64,000 bases of DNA from JACMLX01 sp031374935 (GTDB taxonomy: Bacteria; Gemmatimonadota; Gemmatimonadetes; Gemmatimonadales; Gemmatimonadaceae), in the NCBI GenBank assembly GCA_031374935.1, contig JANMHB010000195.1:9992-73991 (forward strand). The letters are read 5' to 3'. Each line of letters begins with the position of its first letter. The first letter of the stretch is position 1. Below the pieces are notes generated by a model that did not search any database, had not been told where the DNA came from, and worked only from the letters and a program-made list of their open reading frames with translations. This document shows positions 7,950 through 16,898 of this stretch, piece after piece. The position numbers and the translations under genes were made by a program.

Positions 7950-9641
7950 TCAGAAAACGCTCCAACTCGCCCGAGCGTACAAGTTCGTGCGTGGATCCCC
8001 AAGCTGCCACGTCCCCGCCCAGGCAATGCCACCTTCGAGGGTTACGGATTGCGTCCTGCGGTAGCGTGTGACGGCCACGCTCCCGTCGAGCACCCAGTCG
8101 TGGCTGAAGGGCACGTCCCCGCCGGCACCAAGCGACAAGCCTTCCCCGTTGCTTGTGCGGAGCGACCGAGTGCGCCACCGCTGGACGGCGAGCCGACGCG
8201 AACCGGACGCCGTGAATTGCTCGAGCGCCACGCGTTGACCGCCGATCGCACCCACGCCCATCGGCGAGCCGAGCAGTTGTCCGCGCTGCGTGTGGCCCTG
8301 ACGCATGCCGGTGTGGACGTAGAGGGCGTCCTGTGCCCGGGCCTGCGCAATCGGCCGGATGTCGCCGTCGAAGTACTCGAGCGTCAACACGGAGAGGCGA
8401 TCGGCGGTCTTCTCGAGCGCGGCACGGACCGACGCCATCACAGCGCTGTTGTTCTCCGGCTCCTGCGCGAGGTCACGCGAGTCCCAGTTGTGATCTTCGC
8501 GAAATAGCTCGAAATTGGCCTCCAGCCCCCGCGCCGGAAACACCCAGCGCGCGAAGAACGACGCCATCTGATTGTCGGCATCGCCAGTCGGGTCACCGCT
8601 GCCGGCATCGTTTCGCAGACTTTTCTTGAAGATCCCTTCAAACGGTTTCGACCACGCCTGCCATCGCTCGCTGCCCGCTCGAAACGGGCTGTGAAAAAAC
8701 CGACTTGCCCCAAGCTCGAGCGACGGGAGCAACGCCGGCATGAAACTGATCGTGAGGCCGGTCCCGAGCCGACGAGTCCCGGACTGATCGACGTCGAGGT
8801 ACGTCTCGCTACCCTGAACCGGCGACCATTCACTCTGTTCGAGCACGCCGAGCATGTAGCGCGTCGTGACGCGCCCCACAGCGGGGAGCCGCACCCCGGA
8901 AGCTTTCGTGCCGAGGAACACGTGCGCGAAACCTCCAGCGTTGGAACCGAAGATGGCCGGGAAGGTCTCGCCAGTGCCCCAGCCAACGCTGGCAGTGGAG
9001 AGCCCCCCCGTCATCCCGAATGCATTCAGGCGCAGCGTGCTTTCACCTGGTGACAGACGCGAGAAGCTCGAAGTTCCCATGCGTTGTGGAAGGTCCACCA
9101 CAACCGCGTACTGCGGTTCCGACAATGGAGAGACGCCTCCGACCAGTTGCGGCATCACGGGAAACCCTGCGTTTTGCGCGCTGAACGCCAGTGGTGTCGC
9201 GACAGCGCTCAATGGCCCGAATCGCCATGCCGCTCCGACGCCGACGGCACCGGTGGCACCACGACCTTGCCACATCGCGCCGTCGTTCGCTCCCCACGCG
9301 AAGCCACTGTTCGCACCAGCGTACACGCTGGCGCCAACGGCAGCACTGGCCGACAGTGCCGCCGTGAGCCCGCCTTGCCACGGGTGCGGCCTGATGCTCG
9401 AATCGTGGAGCATGGAGGACAGGTCTTCGGCGGAATACGGCCTGATCGCCCACGGTAGTGGCTTGATCAGCCCCGCCAGCGCCATCGCTCTGACATAGCG
9501 CTCGACGTCCGTACCAACGATCGCTCCGAAGCGCGCACCCGACGGTCCCGTGTTCGACTGCCACTGTGCAGCCAGCGATATCGGCGAAGCGAGCAGGATG
9601 AGCGCTGTCGGCGCGCTCGCCCATCGTGATGATCGATTCAT
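7950..9641 (-). CDS. capsule assembly Wzi family outer-membrane barrel
   Basis: 563 residues with a signal peptide (about 1-25, ending SLAAQ). After it come an RYVRAMALAGL helix and RPYSAEDL, then many short amphipathic strands and a final aromatic residue, Phe, as usual for outer-membrane barrels. Wzi proteins anchor capsule or extracellular polysaccharide at the cell surface. The gene is divergent from another Wzi-family gene with only 19 nt between the two annotated starts, and is followed 68 nt later by the aminotransferase gene in the same direction. Confidence 0.75.
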   Translation of the reverse strand: MNRSSRWASAPTALILLASPISLAAQWQSNTGPSGARFGAIVGTDVERYVRAMALAGLIKPLPWAIRPYSAEDLSSMLHDSSIRPHPWQGGLTAALSASAAVGASVYAGANSGFAWGANDGAMWQGRGATGAVGVGAAWRFGPLSAVATPLAFSAQNAGFPVMPQLVGGVSPLSEPQYAVVVDLPQRMGTSSFSRLSPGESTLRLNAFGMTGGLSTASVGWGTGETFPAIFGSNAGGFAHVFLGTKASGVRLPAVGRVTTRYMLGVLEQSEWSPVQGSETYLDVDQSGTRRLGTGLTISFMPALLPSLELGASRFFHSPFRAGSERWQAWSKPFEGIFKKSLRNDAGSGDPTGDADNQMASFFARWVFPARGLEANFELFREDHNWDSRDLAQEPENNSAVMASVRAALEKTADRLSVLTLEYFDGDIRPIAQARAQDALYVHTGMRQGHTQRGQLLGSPMGVGAIGGQRVALEQFTASGSRRLAVQRWRTRSLRTSNGEGLSLGAGGDVPFSHDWVLDGSVAVTRYRRTQSVTLEGGIAWAGTWQLGDPRTNLYARASWSVF

Positions 9642-9646
9642 GTCTG

Positions 9647-9653
9647 TATATTA
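9647..9653. promoter_or_regulatory. near-symmetrical TATATTA box in a 19-bp divergent intergenic gap
   Basis: The gap between the two divergent Wzi starts holds TATATT on the plus strand and TAATAT on the minus strand, overlapping each other. Either could be a -10 box. Start points about 7 nt downstream would fall at or near both annotated start codons. A weak TTTATG lies about 16 nt upstream of the minus-strand box, inside the plus-strand gene. Confidence 0.35.
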
Positions 9654-9660
9654 GCGACAG

Positions 9661-11337
9661 ATGCCCTTTCATAAACAGCTTCTGCGCGCGATTCACGCGA
9701 TGCTCGTGATGCCGCTCCTTGCCGCCTCACTTGCGTCGCAGATCATTGCTCCGACCTCGCAGTGTGCAGCCGGGGCAGTCACGACCTCTCTTCCCGGCGG
9801 GCTGGTCGAGGAGAATGCACGGGCAGGTGGGCTGCGCAAGGGTGAGCGCTGGTCACTCACGCGCGGAGCCACTGACGCGGCGAAGGTGCGAATGCTGCGG
9901 GACAGCAGCGCCTCTCCTTTTCGCGTTGCAGCGGTGCTGCCGGAGCTGTTGGTCACATCGCAGCAAGCCTTCCCCCTCCCGGCCAACGACGGCCCCATGT
10001 GGGCCGGCAAGGGCCTGACCTACAGCATTACTGGCGGCATCGCGCTCTGCGGCAAGAACGCCCGATGGGGCGCCATCATCGCCCCCACCTACTGGTATGC
10101 GGAAAACGCGGCTTTCGACCTTCCCGACAACGCGCAGATCGTCCCGCCACTCCGCGACGACTACAGCCCATGGGCATCGCCGTACCATTACATGCCGCGC
10201 TCCCTCGACGCGCCCCGCCGCTTTGGGAATTCGGCATTGCGCCGCATCGAACCCGGAGCCCTGACGTTCTGGTATCGTGCCCCACGGGTTGAAGTCGGCA
10301 TCACCACCGAGCCGGAGTGGTGGGGCCCGGGGCAGCACAACGCGCTCCTTCTCAGCTCGCAGTCAGCGGGCGTCCCCCGCGTCTATGTCCGTACCGCACG
10401 ACCGTTGCGTGCCGCCGGCGAACTGGACATTCGCTACTTCCTCGGCGGACTCTCGTTCTCGCCTTTCTTCTTCCGCGAGAAGGAAGACTCCACGCGTACG
10501 CTCGCCGGACTGGCTGTCGTCTGGCGCCCTGACTTCGAAAAGGGACTCTCCATCGGAGCTGCTCGCCTCGTCGCCGCTCCCATGCTGGGCAACGGCTGGT
10601 TGAAGCATGTGCTCGATCCACTGATTCCCGTCGGGACACCAAACGCACTCCCATATTCCGACAAGACCCAGAACGCCGGCCGTGACCAGCTCTTCTCCCT
10701 CTTTGCCAACTGGCGCCTGCCCGACGACGGCACCGAACTGTGGTTCGAATGGGCCCGCGCTGAGCTGCCGAACGGGCTGCGCGACTTCGCCGAGTCGCCG
10801 AACCACACGCAGGCGCTGACCCTCGGACTCCAGCATATCCGGCCCGCACCGTGGAAAGACTGGACTTGGCGCGTCGGCGCTGAGTACACCCAGACCAACC
10901 AAAGCTCCACGTATCGCGAACGCCCCACCGGCTCGTGGTACACCAGCCGCGCCGTGCAGGGCGGGTTCACCCAGAAAGGCCAGATCCTCGGTGCAATGAT
11001 CGGCCCCGGCAGCGTCACCCAACGCCTCGGCCTCGACTTCGCCAGCTCCACGAAATCCCTCGGACTCTTCGCCTACCGCATCAAGTGGGACGACGACTCC
11101 TTCTACACCATCCCGCGACCCAACGGGAACGGCCTCTGCAAGCATGACGTCAGCCTCGCGCTCGGCGCACGTGGCTCCGCCCGAACTCCCGCAGGTTGGT
11201 TCGAAGCCACCGTCACCACCCAGAACCGACTCAACCTCTATTGGCAGGCGCTCGGCTTCTGTTTCGCAAACGAAGAGATCCAGATCGACAAGCGCAATCT
11301 GTCCCTCGAGTTCCGCTTCCGCCCTCGAGTCCGGTAA
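9661..11337 (+). CDS. capsule assembly Wzi family outer-membrane barrel (second copy, divergent)
   Basis: 558 residues from the ATG at 9661; in-frame ATGs at 9700 and 9709 would give shorter signal peptides and leave more promoter room. A hydrophobic N-terminus (MLVMPLLAASLASQ) resembles a signal sequence. The body carries the Wzi-type region EVGITTEPEWWGPGQHNAL followed by LSFSPFFF and FEKGLSIGAARL, typical of barrel proteins that bind exported polysaccharide. It is only distantly similar to its divergent neighbour, so the pair is not a recent duplication. No lipobox is seen. It precedes a WbaP-like transferase gene by 188 nt. Confidence 0.8.
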   Translation: MPFHKQLLRAIHAMLVMPLLAASLASQIIAPTSQCAAGAVTTSLPGGLVEENARAGGLRKGERWSLTRGATDAAKVRMLRDSSASPFRVAAVLPELLVTSQQAFPLPANDGPMWAGKGLTYSITGGIALCGKNARWGAIIAPTYWYAENAAFDLPDNAQIVPPLRDDYSPWASPYHYMPRSLDAPRRFGNSALRRIEPGALTFWYRAPRVEVGITTEPEWWGPGQHNALLLSSQSAGVPRVYVRTARPLRAAGELDIRYFLGGLSFSPFFFREKEDSTRTLAGLAVVWRPDFEKGLSIGAARLVAAPMLGNGWLKHVLDPLIPVGTPNALPYSDKTQNAGRDQLFSLFANWRLPDDGTELWFEWARAELPNGLRDFAESPNHTQALTLGLQHIRPAPWKDWTWRVGAEYTQTNQSSTYRERPTGSWYTSRAVQGGFTQKGQILGAMIGPGSVTQRLGLDFASSTKSLGLFAYRIKWDDDSFYTIPRPNGNGLCKHDVSLALGARGSARTPAGWFEATVTTQNRLNLYWQALGFCFANEEIQIDKRNLSLEFRFRPRVR

Positions 11338-11408
11338 CCGCAGGCCAGCGATGCCCCGATACCTGAACATCACGTTGCCGCCCAGTGCCGCGCATCTCCC
11401 GACCCGCC

Positions 11409-11416
11409 TAGCTTCA
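11409..11416 (+). promoter_or_regulatory. candidate -10 element (TAGCTTCA) upstream of the WbaP-like gene
   Basis: TAGCTTCA is 110 nt upstream of the GTG at 11526 and is identical to the octamer before rpsU at 63789. A partial -35 (GTGCCG) lies 18 nt upstream. Confidence 0.4.
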
Positions 11417-11525
11417 TCGAATTCGTACGCAGCGCCTCTGGCCGGCATCCGCCGCTGGAGTCCCCCCGCGAGCCGCTGACCAAACGAGTGTTCTGCCCGA
11501 CCGAGCCCCCGGCTCACACCGCGTC

Positions 11526-13082
11526 GTGACCCCCGTACCGCCTCCGAGTCCACGGCAGCGGCCGCGGCGGCGCTCCACCGATCCGGTCCCCGTCATCAAG
11601 CCAGCGGTCGACTCCGGCTACTCCGGAGTGCCGCTCCCGGACATGCTCCACGCCCGCGCCCCGCACGCGGTCTGGCGACACGTCTGGCGCAGTGTCCTTC
11701 GGGTGCTGATCCTCGTTGCCGTCGACCTTCTGACGCTCGAGGTGCTGCGCATCATCCTCTCCGCGGTGCGTGATCAGGCCTGGTTCGGCACCCGGATCGC
11801 CGCCGAGCTGGCCGCGATCGTGCCGGCCGGAACAGTGCCTGTGCTCCCGCTGCAGGCCGCAGTCTTGCTCGGCCTCACCATCTGCGGCGGCTACGTCGGC
11901 GGGGCCCGGAAGCGCCATGTGCGGAGCGTGGCCATGGGCGCCGTCCTCGGTGTCCTGTTCGTCACCTGGACGAATCTCTTCTCGCCCCCCGAGCTCGCCC
12001 GCTGGCTCGGCGTGGCCTTCGTCAGCCTGGCGATCGCCGCCACCTTGGTCGTGGTGCGCCTCATCCTCGACCTGGTGGTCGAGCGGATCCGCCCCCGCGC
12101 TGCCCTCGCACTTCGGGCGATCCTGGTCACGCCAACGCGGGATCTCCGCGCCGGCCGCACCCATCCGGCGTTCGGCGACCCGACGGAGTTCCGTTTCGTG
12201 GGCGAAGTCGACGCCACGCGCAGCGAGGCCACCGACGGGCCGCTCGGACCGACCACAGCCATGATGCGGCTCATCGATGAACATCGCGCCGACACGGTGG
12301 TCCTGTTCGGGCATCTGAGCTCCCCGCTCGCCGAACGGCTCGCGCGAGTGGCCGACGCCGCTGGCTGCAACGTGGTCTGCCTGCCGCGGACGCTGGCGCT
12401 GCATGGCTTCGAACCCCAGCTGATCTTCCACCATGGCGACCCCCTGATGCGACTGGTGCGCCCGGGGGAACGGGGACGTCAGCTGGTGGTCAAGCGGGCG
12501 ATGGACATCGTCATTTCATCCCTGATGCTGGTCCTGCTCGCGCCGCTCTACGCGCTCATCGCGCTCGGCGTGCGAATCACGTCGCGCGGTCCGGCACTCT
12601 TCCATCAGCTGCGCGTGGGTCAGGGCGGTCGCACGTTCAGCATGTGGAAGTTCCGCAGCATGATTGCATCAGCCGAGGATCAGCAGGACGATCTTCGCTC
12701 GCGCAACGTCTATGGCGACGAACCACTGTTCAAGATCGCGCACGACCCGCGCATCACCCGGTTCGGCGCATTGCTTCGCAAGACCAGCCTCGACGAGCTG
12801 CCGCAATTCTGGAATGTGCTGCGCGGCGAGATGTCGCTCGTGGGACCACGTCCGCCGCTGCCGGATGAAGTGGCCCGGTATCAGGAACACCACTTCATCC
12901 GACTCGACGTGAGACCCGGTCTCACTGGGCCGTGGCAGGTGTCGGGCAGGAACCGGATCATCCACTTCGAGGACGTCATCCAACTCGAGTCGGCGTACAT
13001 CGCCGAGTGGTCGTTTGCGCGCGACGCGACGATCCTGCTGAAGACGCTGCCGGCGGTGATCCGGATGGATGGGGCGCAGTGA
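11526..13082 (+). CDS. polyprenyl glycosylphosphotransferase (WbaP/CpsE-like, with N-terminal membrane and Rossmann domains)
   Basis: 518 residues from a GTG at 11526; the first ATG codon is at residue 40. About four membrane helices (57-79, 104-125, 133-152, 161-182) are followed by a soluble Rossmann-like region (~190-300) and the catalytic domain from ~318: VKRAMDIVISS, MWKFRSM, the acidic DELPQFWNVLRGEMS core and PGLTGPWQVSGRN. Such enzymes load hexose-1-phosphate or a related sugar onto undecaprenyl phosphate as the first step of repeat-unit assembly. This is the second initiating transferase in the window, which suggests a different first sugar or a different polymer from the PglC-like one. 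Confidence 0.9.
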   Translation: MTPVPPPSPRQRPRRRSTDPVPVIKPAVDSGYSGVPLPDMLHARAPHAVWRHVWRSVLRVLILVAVDLLTLEVLRIILSAVRDQAWFGTRIAAELAAIVPAGTVPVLPLQAAVLLGLTICGGYVGGARKRHVRSVAMGAVLGVLFVTWTNLFSPPELARWLGVAFVSLAIAATLVVVRLILDLVVERIRPRAALALRAILVTPTRDLRAGRTHPAFGDPTEFRFVGEVDATRSEATDGPLGPTTAMMRLIDEHRADTVVLFGHLSSPLAERLARVADAAGCNVVCLPRTLALHGFEPQLIFHHGDPLMRLVRPGERGRQLVVKRAMDIVISSLMLVLLAPLYALIALGVRITSRGPALFHQLRVGQGGRTFSMWKFRSMIASAEDQQDDLRSRNVYGDEPLFKIAHDPRITRFGALLRKTSLDELPQFWNVLRGEMSLVGPRPPLPDEVARYQEHHFIRLDVRPGLTGPWQVSGRNRIIHFEDVIQLESAYIAEWSFARDATILLKTLPAVIRMDGAQ

Positions 13083-13353
13083 GCACCCCTGATTCCACCA
13101 GACGTCCGCGCTGACGGCGGTGGCGCCGATCAGGTCTTGTTGGACAGACTGCCGCAGATCGTCGCCAAGTTGCACAGTGCGGCCCAACGCGACGCAGCGT
13201 CGTCTGCGGTGTTTCCGTCTCTCACCGCCACGCGTCAGGAATGGCGTGCGGGCGGTCACCGTCTCGGCGCGCCGTGCGATCGTGACCATCGGTTGACCCG
13301 GCGGCGCTCAGCCACACGGTCCGATTCTCCCGGCGAACCACTCCTCAGGGCAC

Positions 13354-14460
13354 ATGCGATACAAGGCGCTTGACAGCTGGCGAGGGATCTGCGCGCTCCT
13401 GGTGGTACTCTTTCATGCAAAGGGCAGTGGATTCCTCGGCGAGAGTTCGCTGATCGCGGGGTCATTCCTGTTCGTCGACTTTTTCTTCGTGCTGAGCGGT
13501 TTCGTGATGGCCGCAGCCTATGCGAGCCGTATCGAAACGGGACGCGGCTTCCGCGAGTTCATCATACGGCGTTTCGGTCGCGTCTGGCCGTTGCACGCGG
13601 CGATGCTGCTGGCGTTTCTGGTGCTTGAGCTGGCGAAGCTGGTGCTCGTGCGCGTGGCCGGTGTGCAGCTGAGCAGCACGCCATTCACCGCCTCGATGAC
13701 GCCGGAGGGTTTTCTGCCGAGTTTGTTGCTCGTGCACGCGATGGGATTATTGCCGGCACTCACGTGGAATGGGCCGAGCTGGAGCATTGGCGCGGAGTTC
13801 TGGACCTACGTCGTCTTCGGCCTGGTGATCTGGCGTCTGCGCGCCCGTCAGGTGCTGGTGTCCGCGCTGATCGCGGCGTCTGCACTGGCCTGGCTGGTGG
13901 CCAGGTCCACACGCCTGATGGACGTGAGCTTTGACCTTGGCCTGATCCGATGCCTCTACGGTTTCTTCCTCGGCGTCGTCACCTACCGGCTGAGCCGTTC
14001 CTGGAGCGACTCACGGCCGGCCGTTGGCTCCGGGCCGGAAATCGCGGCCATGGCGCTTGGTTTCGGGTTCGTCGCCTATGCCCACGACACCCAAACCGCC
14101 TACTTGTCGCCAATCGTCTTCGCGCTGGTGATTTTCATCTTTGCCTGGTCCGATGGCGGCGTGTCACGCCTGTTGCAGACACGCCCGTTCACCGCGCTTG
14201 GACTCTGGTCCTACTCGATCTACATGACCCACATCTTCCTGCTCGGTCTCGTGAGCATGTCGTCGAAGCTTGTCGAGAAGGTCGTCGCAGCCCGATTGGT
14301 GGACGAGCAGTGGCATGACTTCCTCGCCGCTCCGGGTGTCTCCGATGCCGGGATGCTCGCATTCGCTCTCGCGGTGGTGCTGGTTTCGTCGCAGACCTAT
14401 CGCCTTATCGAGGTCCCGTGCCAGGACGTCGTCAACCGATGGGCAAGATCACTGCGTTGA
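13354..14460 (+). CDS. acyltransferase 3 family membrane protein (OafA/YrhL-like)
   Basis: 368 residues, about ten hydrophobic helices. The N-terminus has LDSWRGICALLVVLFHAKG, with the Arg and His of the acyltransferase-3 family, and FFVLSGFVM in the second helix. These integral inner-membrane enzymes O-acetylate sugars of lipopolysaccharide, capsule or exopolysaccharide. There is no C-terminal SGNH domain. The 271-nt gap before it contains no further gene that I can support. It probably decorates the polymer made by the following glycosyltransferase genes. Confidence 0.85.
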   Translation: MRYKALDSWRGICALLVVLFHAKGSGFLGESSLIAGSFLFVDFFFVLSGFVMAAAYASRIETGRGFREFIIRRFGRVWPLHAAMLLAFLVLELAKLVLVRVAGVQLSSTPFTASMTPEGFLPSLLLVHAMGLLPALTWNGPSWSIGAEFWTYVVFGLVIWRLRARQVLVSALIAASALAWLVARSTRLMDVSFDLGLIRCLYGFFLGVVTYRLSRSWSDSRPAVGSGPEIAAMALGFGFVAYAHDTQTAYLSPIVFALVIFIFAWSDGGVSRLLQTRPFTALGLWSYSIYMTHIFLLGLVSMSSKLVEKVVAARLVDEQWHDFLAAPGVSDAGMLAFALAVVLVSSQTYRLIEVPCQDVVNRWARSLR

Positions 14461-14605
14461 CCAGTTGCCTGACCGGGCCGTCCGGCCGATACGCTGGAGC
14501 CAGCACGCGAAGACAAAGTGTTTCCTGCGATACGCCTTCAGCGTCCTACCCGGTCGGGGGTGGACGCACCGGGTCGCCGGGTGGTGCTTCCAGTGATGAC
14601 GCCGC

Positions 14606-14613
14606 TAACTTCC
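14606..14613 (+). promoter_or_regulatory. candidate -10 element (TAACTTCC) upstream of the epimerase-aminotransferase operon
   Basis: TAACTTCC lies 30 nt before the ATG at 14644, and the same octamer recurs at 22180. No clear -35 is present. Confidence 0.35.
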
Positions 14614-14643
14614 AACGTCTTCCCGCACCAGGAACGCAATCGC

Positions 14644-15630
14644 ATGAGCCGTACGAGCCCGAAACGAGTGCTGGTGACCGGTGGAGCCGGTCTGATCGGC
14701 TCGCACATTGTTGACCTGCTCGTCGCTGGGCGTGAGCACGGCAGGTACGGCGAGATCGTCATCCTCGACAACTTCGTCCGCGGGCGCCGGGAGAACCTGG
14801 CCGGTGCGCTGGCGCGTGGTCCGCTCACTCTGGTCGACGGTGACATCACCGACCGCGCAGTGGTGACGAGCGCAATGCAGGGCATCGATCTGGTGTTCCA
14901 TCTGGCCGCCTTGCGCATCACCCAGTGTGCCGAGGATCCGCGGCTGGCGGTGGACGTGCTCGGAAACGGGACGTTCAACATTCTCGAGGCGGCTGTGAAG
15001 TCGGGCGTGCAGAAGGTTGTCGCGTCGTCCACCGCGTCGGTCTACGGACTTGCCGAGGTGTTCCCGACCACCGAGCATCATCATCCGTACAACAACCGGA
15101 CGATCTACGGCGCGACGAAGGTCTTCAACGAAGGGTTGCTGCGTTCGTTCAATGAGATGTATCAGCTGCCGTACGTGGCGCTTCGATACTTCAACGTGTA
15201 CGGTCCGCGTATGGACATCTTCGGCGCCTACACCGAGGTGCTGATTCGCTGGATGGATCGGATCATGGAAGGCAAGCCTCCGATGATCTTCGGCGATGGG
15301 AAGCAGACGATGGACTTCGTGTACGTCACGGACATCGCGCGCGCGAACATGCTCGCCGCCGAGTCGGACGTGTCGGACGAGGTGTTCAACGTCGCCAGCG
15401 GTGTCGAGACAAGCCTGAACGATTTGGCCTACGCACTCCTGCGAGTGATGGGCAGCGACATGCCACTCGAATACGGGCCGCAACGCACGGTGAATGCGGT
15501 GCCGCGGCGGCTGGCGGACGTGTCAAAGGCCCGCCAGCTGATCGGTTTCGAGGCGCAGGTGCAGCTCGAGGCGGGCCTGCGTGATCTGGTGGCGTGGTGG
15601 AAGTCCGAAAAGGCTGCGGTCTCGGCGTGA
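14644..15630 (+). CDS. NAD-dependent NDP-sugar epimerase/dehydratase
   Basis: 328 residues from the ATG at 14644 (MSRTSPKRVLVTGGAG), preceded by an AGGAA Shine-Dalgarno-like stretch; an upstream in-frame extension is not family-like. The GGAGLIGSH loop, the ASSTASVYG strand and the intact YGATK catalytic pair mark an extended SDR of the GalE/WbpP type. It should interconvert or modify a UDP/dTDP sugar, probably at C4. The downstream aminotransferase starts inside its stop codon (GTGA), so the two are probably co-translated and may act in sequence on one amino-sugar precursor. Confidence 0.85.
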   Translation: MSRTSPKRVLVTGGAGLIGSHIVDLLVAGREHGRYGEIVILDNFVRGRRENLAGALARGPLTLVDGDITDRAVVTSAMQGIDLVFHLAALRITQCAEDPRLAVDVLGNGTFNILEAAVKSGVQKVVASSTASVYGLAEVFPTTEHHHPYNNRTIYGATKVFNEGLLRSFNEMYQLPYVALRYFNVYGPRMDIFGAYTEVLIRWMDRIMEGKPPMIFGDGKQTMDFVYVTDIARANMLAAESDVSDEVFNVASGVETSLNDLAYALLRVMGSDMPLEYGPQRTVNAVPRRLADVSKARQLIGFEAQVQLEAGLRDLVAWWKSEKAAVSA

Positions 15631-16808
15631 CGACGACATCGGCGCGGCGCTCCATCGCCCTGACGAAGCCGCTGATCGGGGAGGCCGAGGCCGAGGCGGC
15701 GCGACGCCCGATCATGTCCGGCTGGCTCACGCAAGGCCCGGAAGTCGCGGCGTTCGAGCAGGAGTTCGCGGCCTTTACCGGCGCCGCGCACGCGGTTGCC
15801 GTCTCGAACTGCACCACGGCATTGCACCTTGCGTTGCTCGCGGTGGGGGTCGGCGATGGTGACGAGGTGATCACGGTCAGTCACTCGTACGTGGCGACGG
15901 CGAACGCGATCCGGTACTGCAATGCCACGCCGGTCTTCGTCGACGTCGATCCGATGACGAGCAATCTCGATCCGTCGTTGATCGCGCCGGCGATCACGTC
16001 ACGCACCAAGGCGATTCTCACGGTGCATCAGATGGGCATGCCGTGCGACATGATGGCCATCCTGGCCGTGGCCAGGGCGCACGGCCTGCCTGTGATCGAG
16101 GATGCTGCCTGTGCCAGCGGGAGTGAGATTGCTCTCGACGGGCAATGGGACAAGGTGGGTAAGGCGCATGGCGACATCACCTGCTTCTCGTTTCATCCGC
16201 GCAAGGTGATCACCACCGGCGACGGTGGGATGCTGACGACGAACAATCCTGCGTTCGATGCGCAATTCCGGTTGCTCCGCCAGCACGGCATGAGCGTGAG
16301 TGATCGGGTGCGGCACAGCGCCAATGAGGTGATCTTCGAGGATCATCCCGTCATTGGCTACAACTATCGCATGACGGACATTCAGGCCGCTGTCGGTCGC
16401 GAGCAGCTGAAGCGGCTGCCGGGAATCGTCGTGGCACGCCGCCGGTTGGCGGATCGCTACCGGGAGACGCTCTCCGGCATTCCTGATCTGGTCTTTGCAC
16501 ACGAGCCGGCCTGGGCGCGCAGCAACTGGCAGAGCTTCTGGATCCGGCTGCCGGCAGCGTGTGGCCAGCGCGAGGTCATGCAGGCGATGCTCGATCGCGG
16601 TGTGGCCACGCGCCGCGGGATCATGTGCGCACATCGCGAGGCACCGTACCAGCGTGCGGAAGGCTTCCGGCTCCCCATGTCCGAGCAGGCGCAGGATCGC
16701 AGCATCATCCTTCCGCTGTACCCGCAGATGACCGACGATGAACAGGACTACGTGTGCGAGGCGCTCGAGGAGTCTATCCACTCGGCACATGGCTCGACAC
16801 GTGTTTAG
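15627..16808 (+). CDS. DegT/DnrJ/EryC1/StrS sugar aminotransferase (second)
   Basis: 393 residues from a GTG at 15627 that overlaps the epimerase stop codon. It has the NCTTALHLAL loop, VIEDAACASG, and the PLP lysine in SFHPRKVITT (Lys193). The long insertion after the AT motif and the MGMPC segment resemble perosamine-synthase-like members, which aminate 4-keto NDP-sugars. Together with the epimerase-family enzyme just upstream it probably makes an amino sugar for the neighbouring GT4 and GT2. The stop codon runs directly into a 14-bp palindrome. Confidence 0.88.
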   Translation: MTTTSARRSIALTKPLIGEAEAEAARRPIMSGWLTQGPEVAAFEQEFAAFTGAAHAVAVSNCTTALHLALLAVGVGDGDEVITVSHSYVATANAIRYCNATPVFVDVDPMTSNLDPSLIAPAITSRTKAILTVHQMGMPCDMMAILAVARAHGLPVIEDAACASGSEIALDGQWDKVGKAHGDITCFSFHPRKVITTGDGGMLTTNNPAFDAQFRLLRQHGMSVSDRVRHSANEVIFEDHPVIGYNYRMTDIQAAVGREQLKRLPGIVVARRRLADRYRETLSGIPDLVFAHEPAWARSNWQSFWIRLPAACGQREVMQAMLDRGVATRRGIMCAHREAPYQRAEGFRLPMSEQAQDRSIILPLYPQMTDDEQDYVCEALEESIHSAHGSTRV

Positions 16809-16885
16809 CCGTCGCGACGGCGTGCATCGGCACGCCGGAGAGGGCACGCCGGCGTTGGCTGTGTCGAGTGTCGCAGGGCCGATGC
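16808..16885. repeat. palindrome, direct repeats and inverted repeat in the 90-nt gap before the GT4 gene
   Basis: GCCGTCGCGACGGC at 16808-16821 is a perfect 14-bp palindrome beginning in the aminotransferase stop codon. GGCACGCCGG occurs twice (16829-16838 and 16843-16852). GCATCGGC (16824-16831) is inverted as GCCGATGC (16878-16885), so the whole gap could fold into one stem. No T-run follows, so it is not a classical terminator. Confidence 0.6.
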
Positions 16886-16898
16886 GCGTCGCTCTCGC

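Noticed and set aside
7882..8178. N-terminal extension of the PglE-like aminotransferase
   Set aside because: It overlaps the Wzi gene and has no aminotransferase similarity; the ATG at 7881 gives the family-typical start.
10363..11553. 396-codon minus-strand frame
   Set aside because: Antisense to the Wzi-type barrel, Gly/Glu-rich and without motifs.
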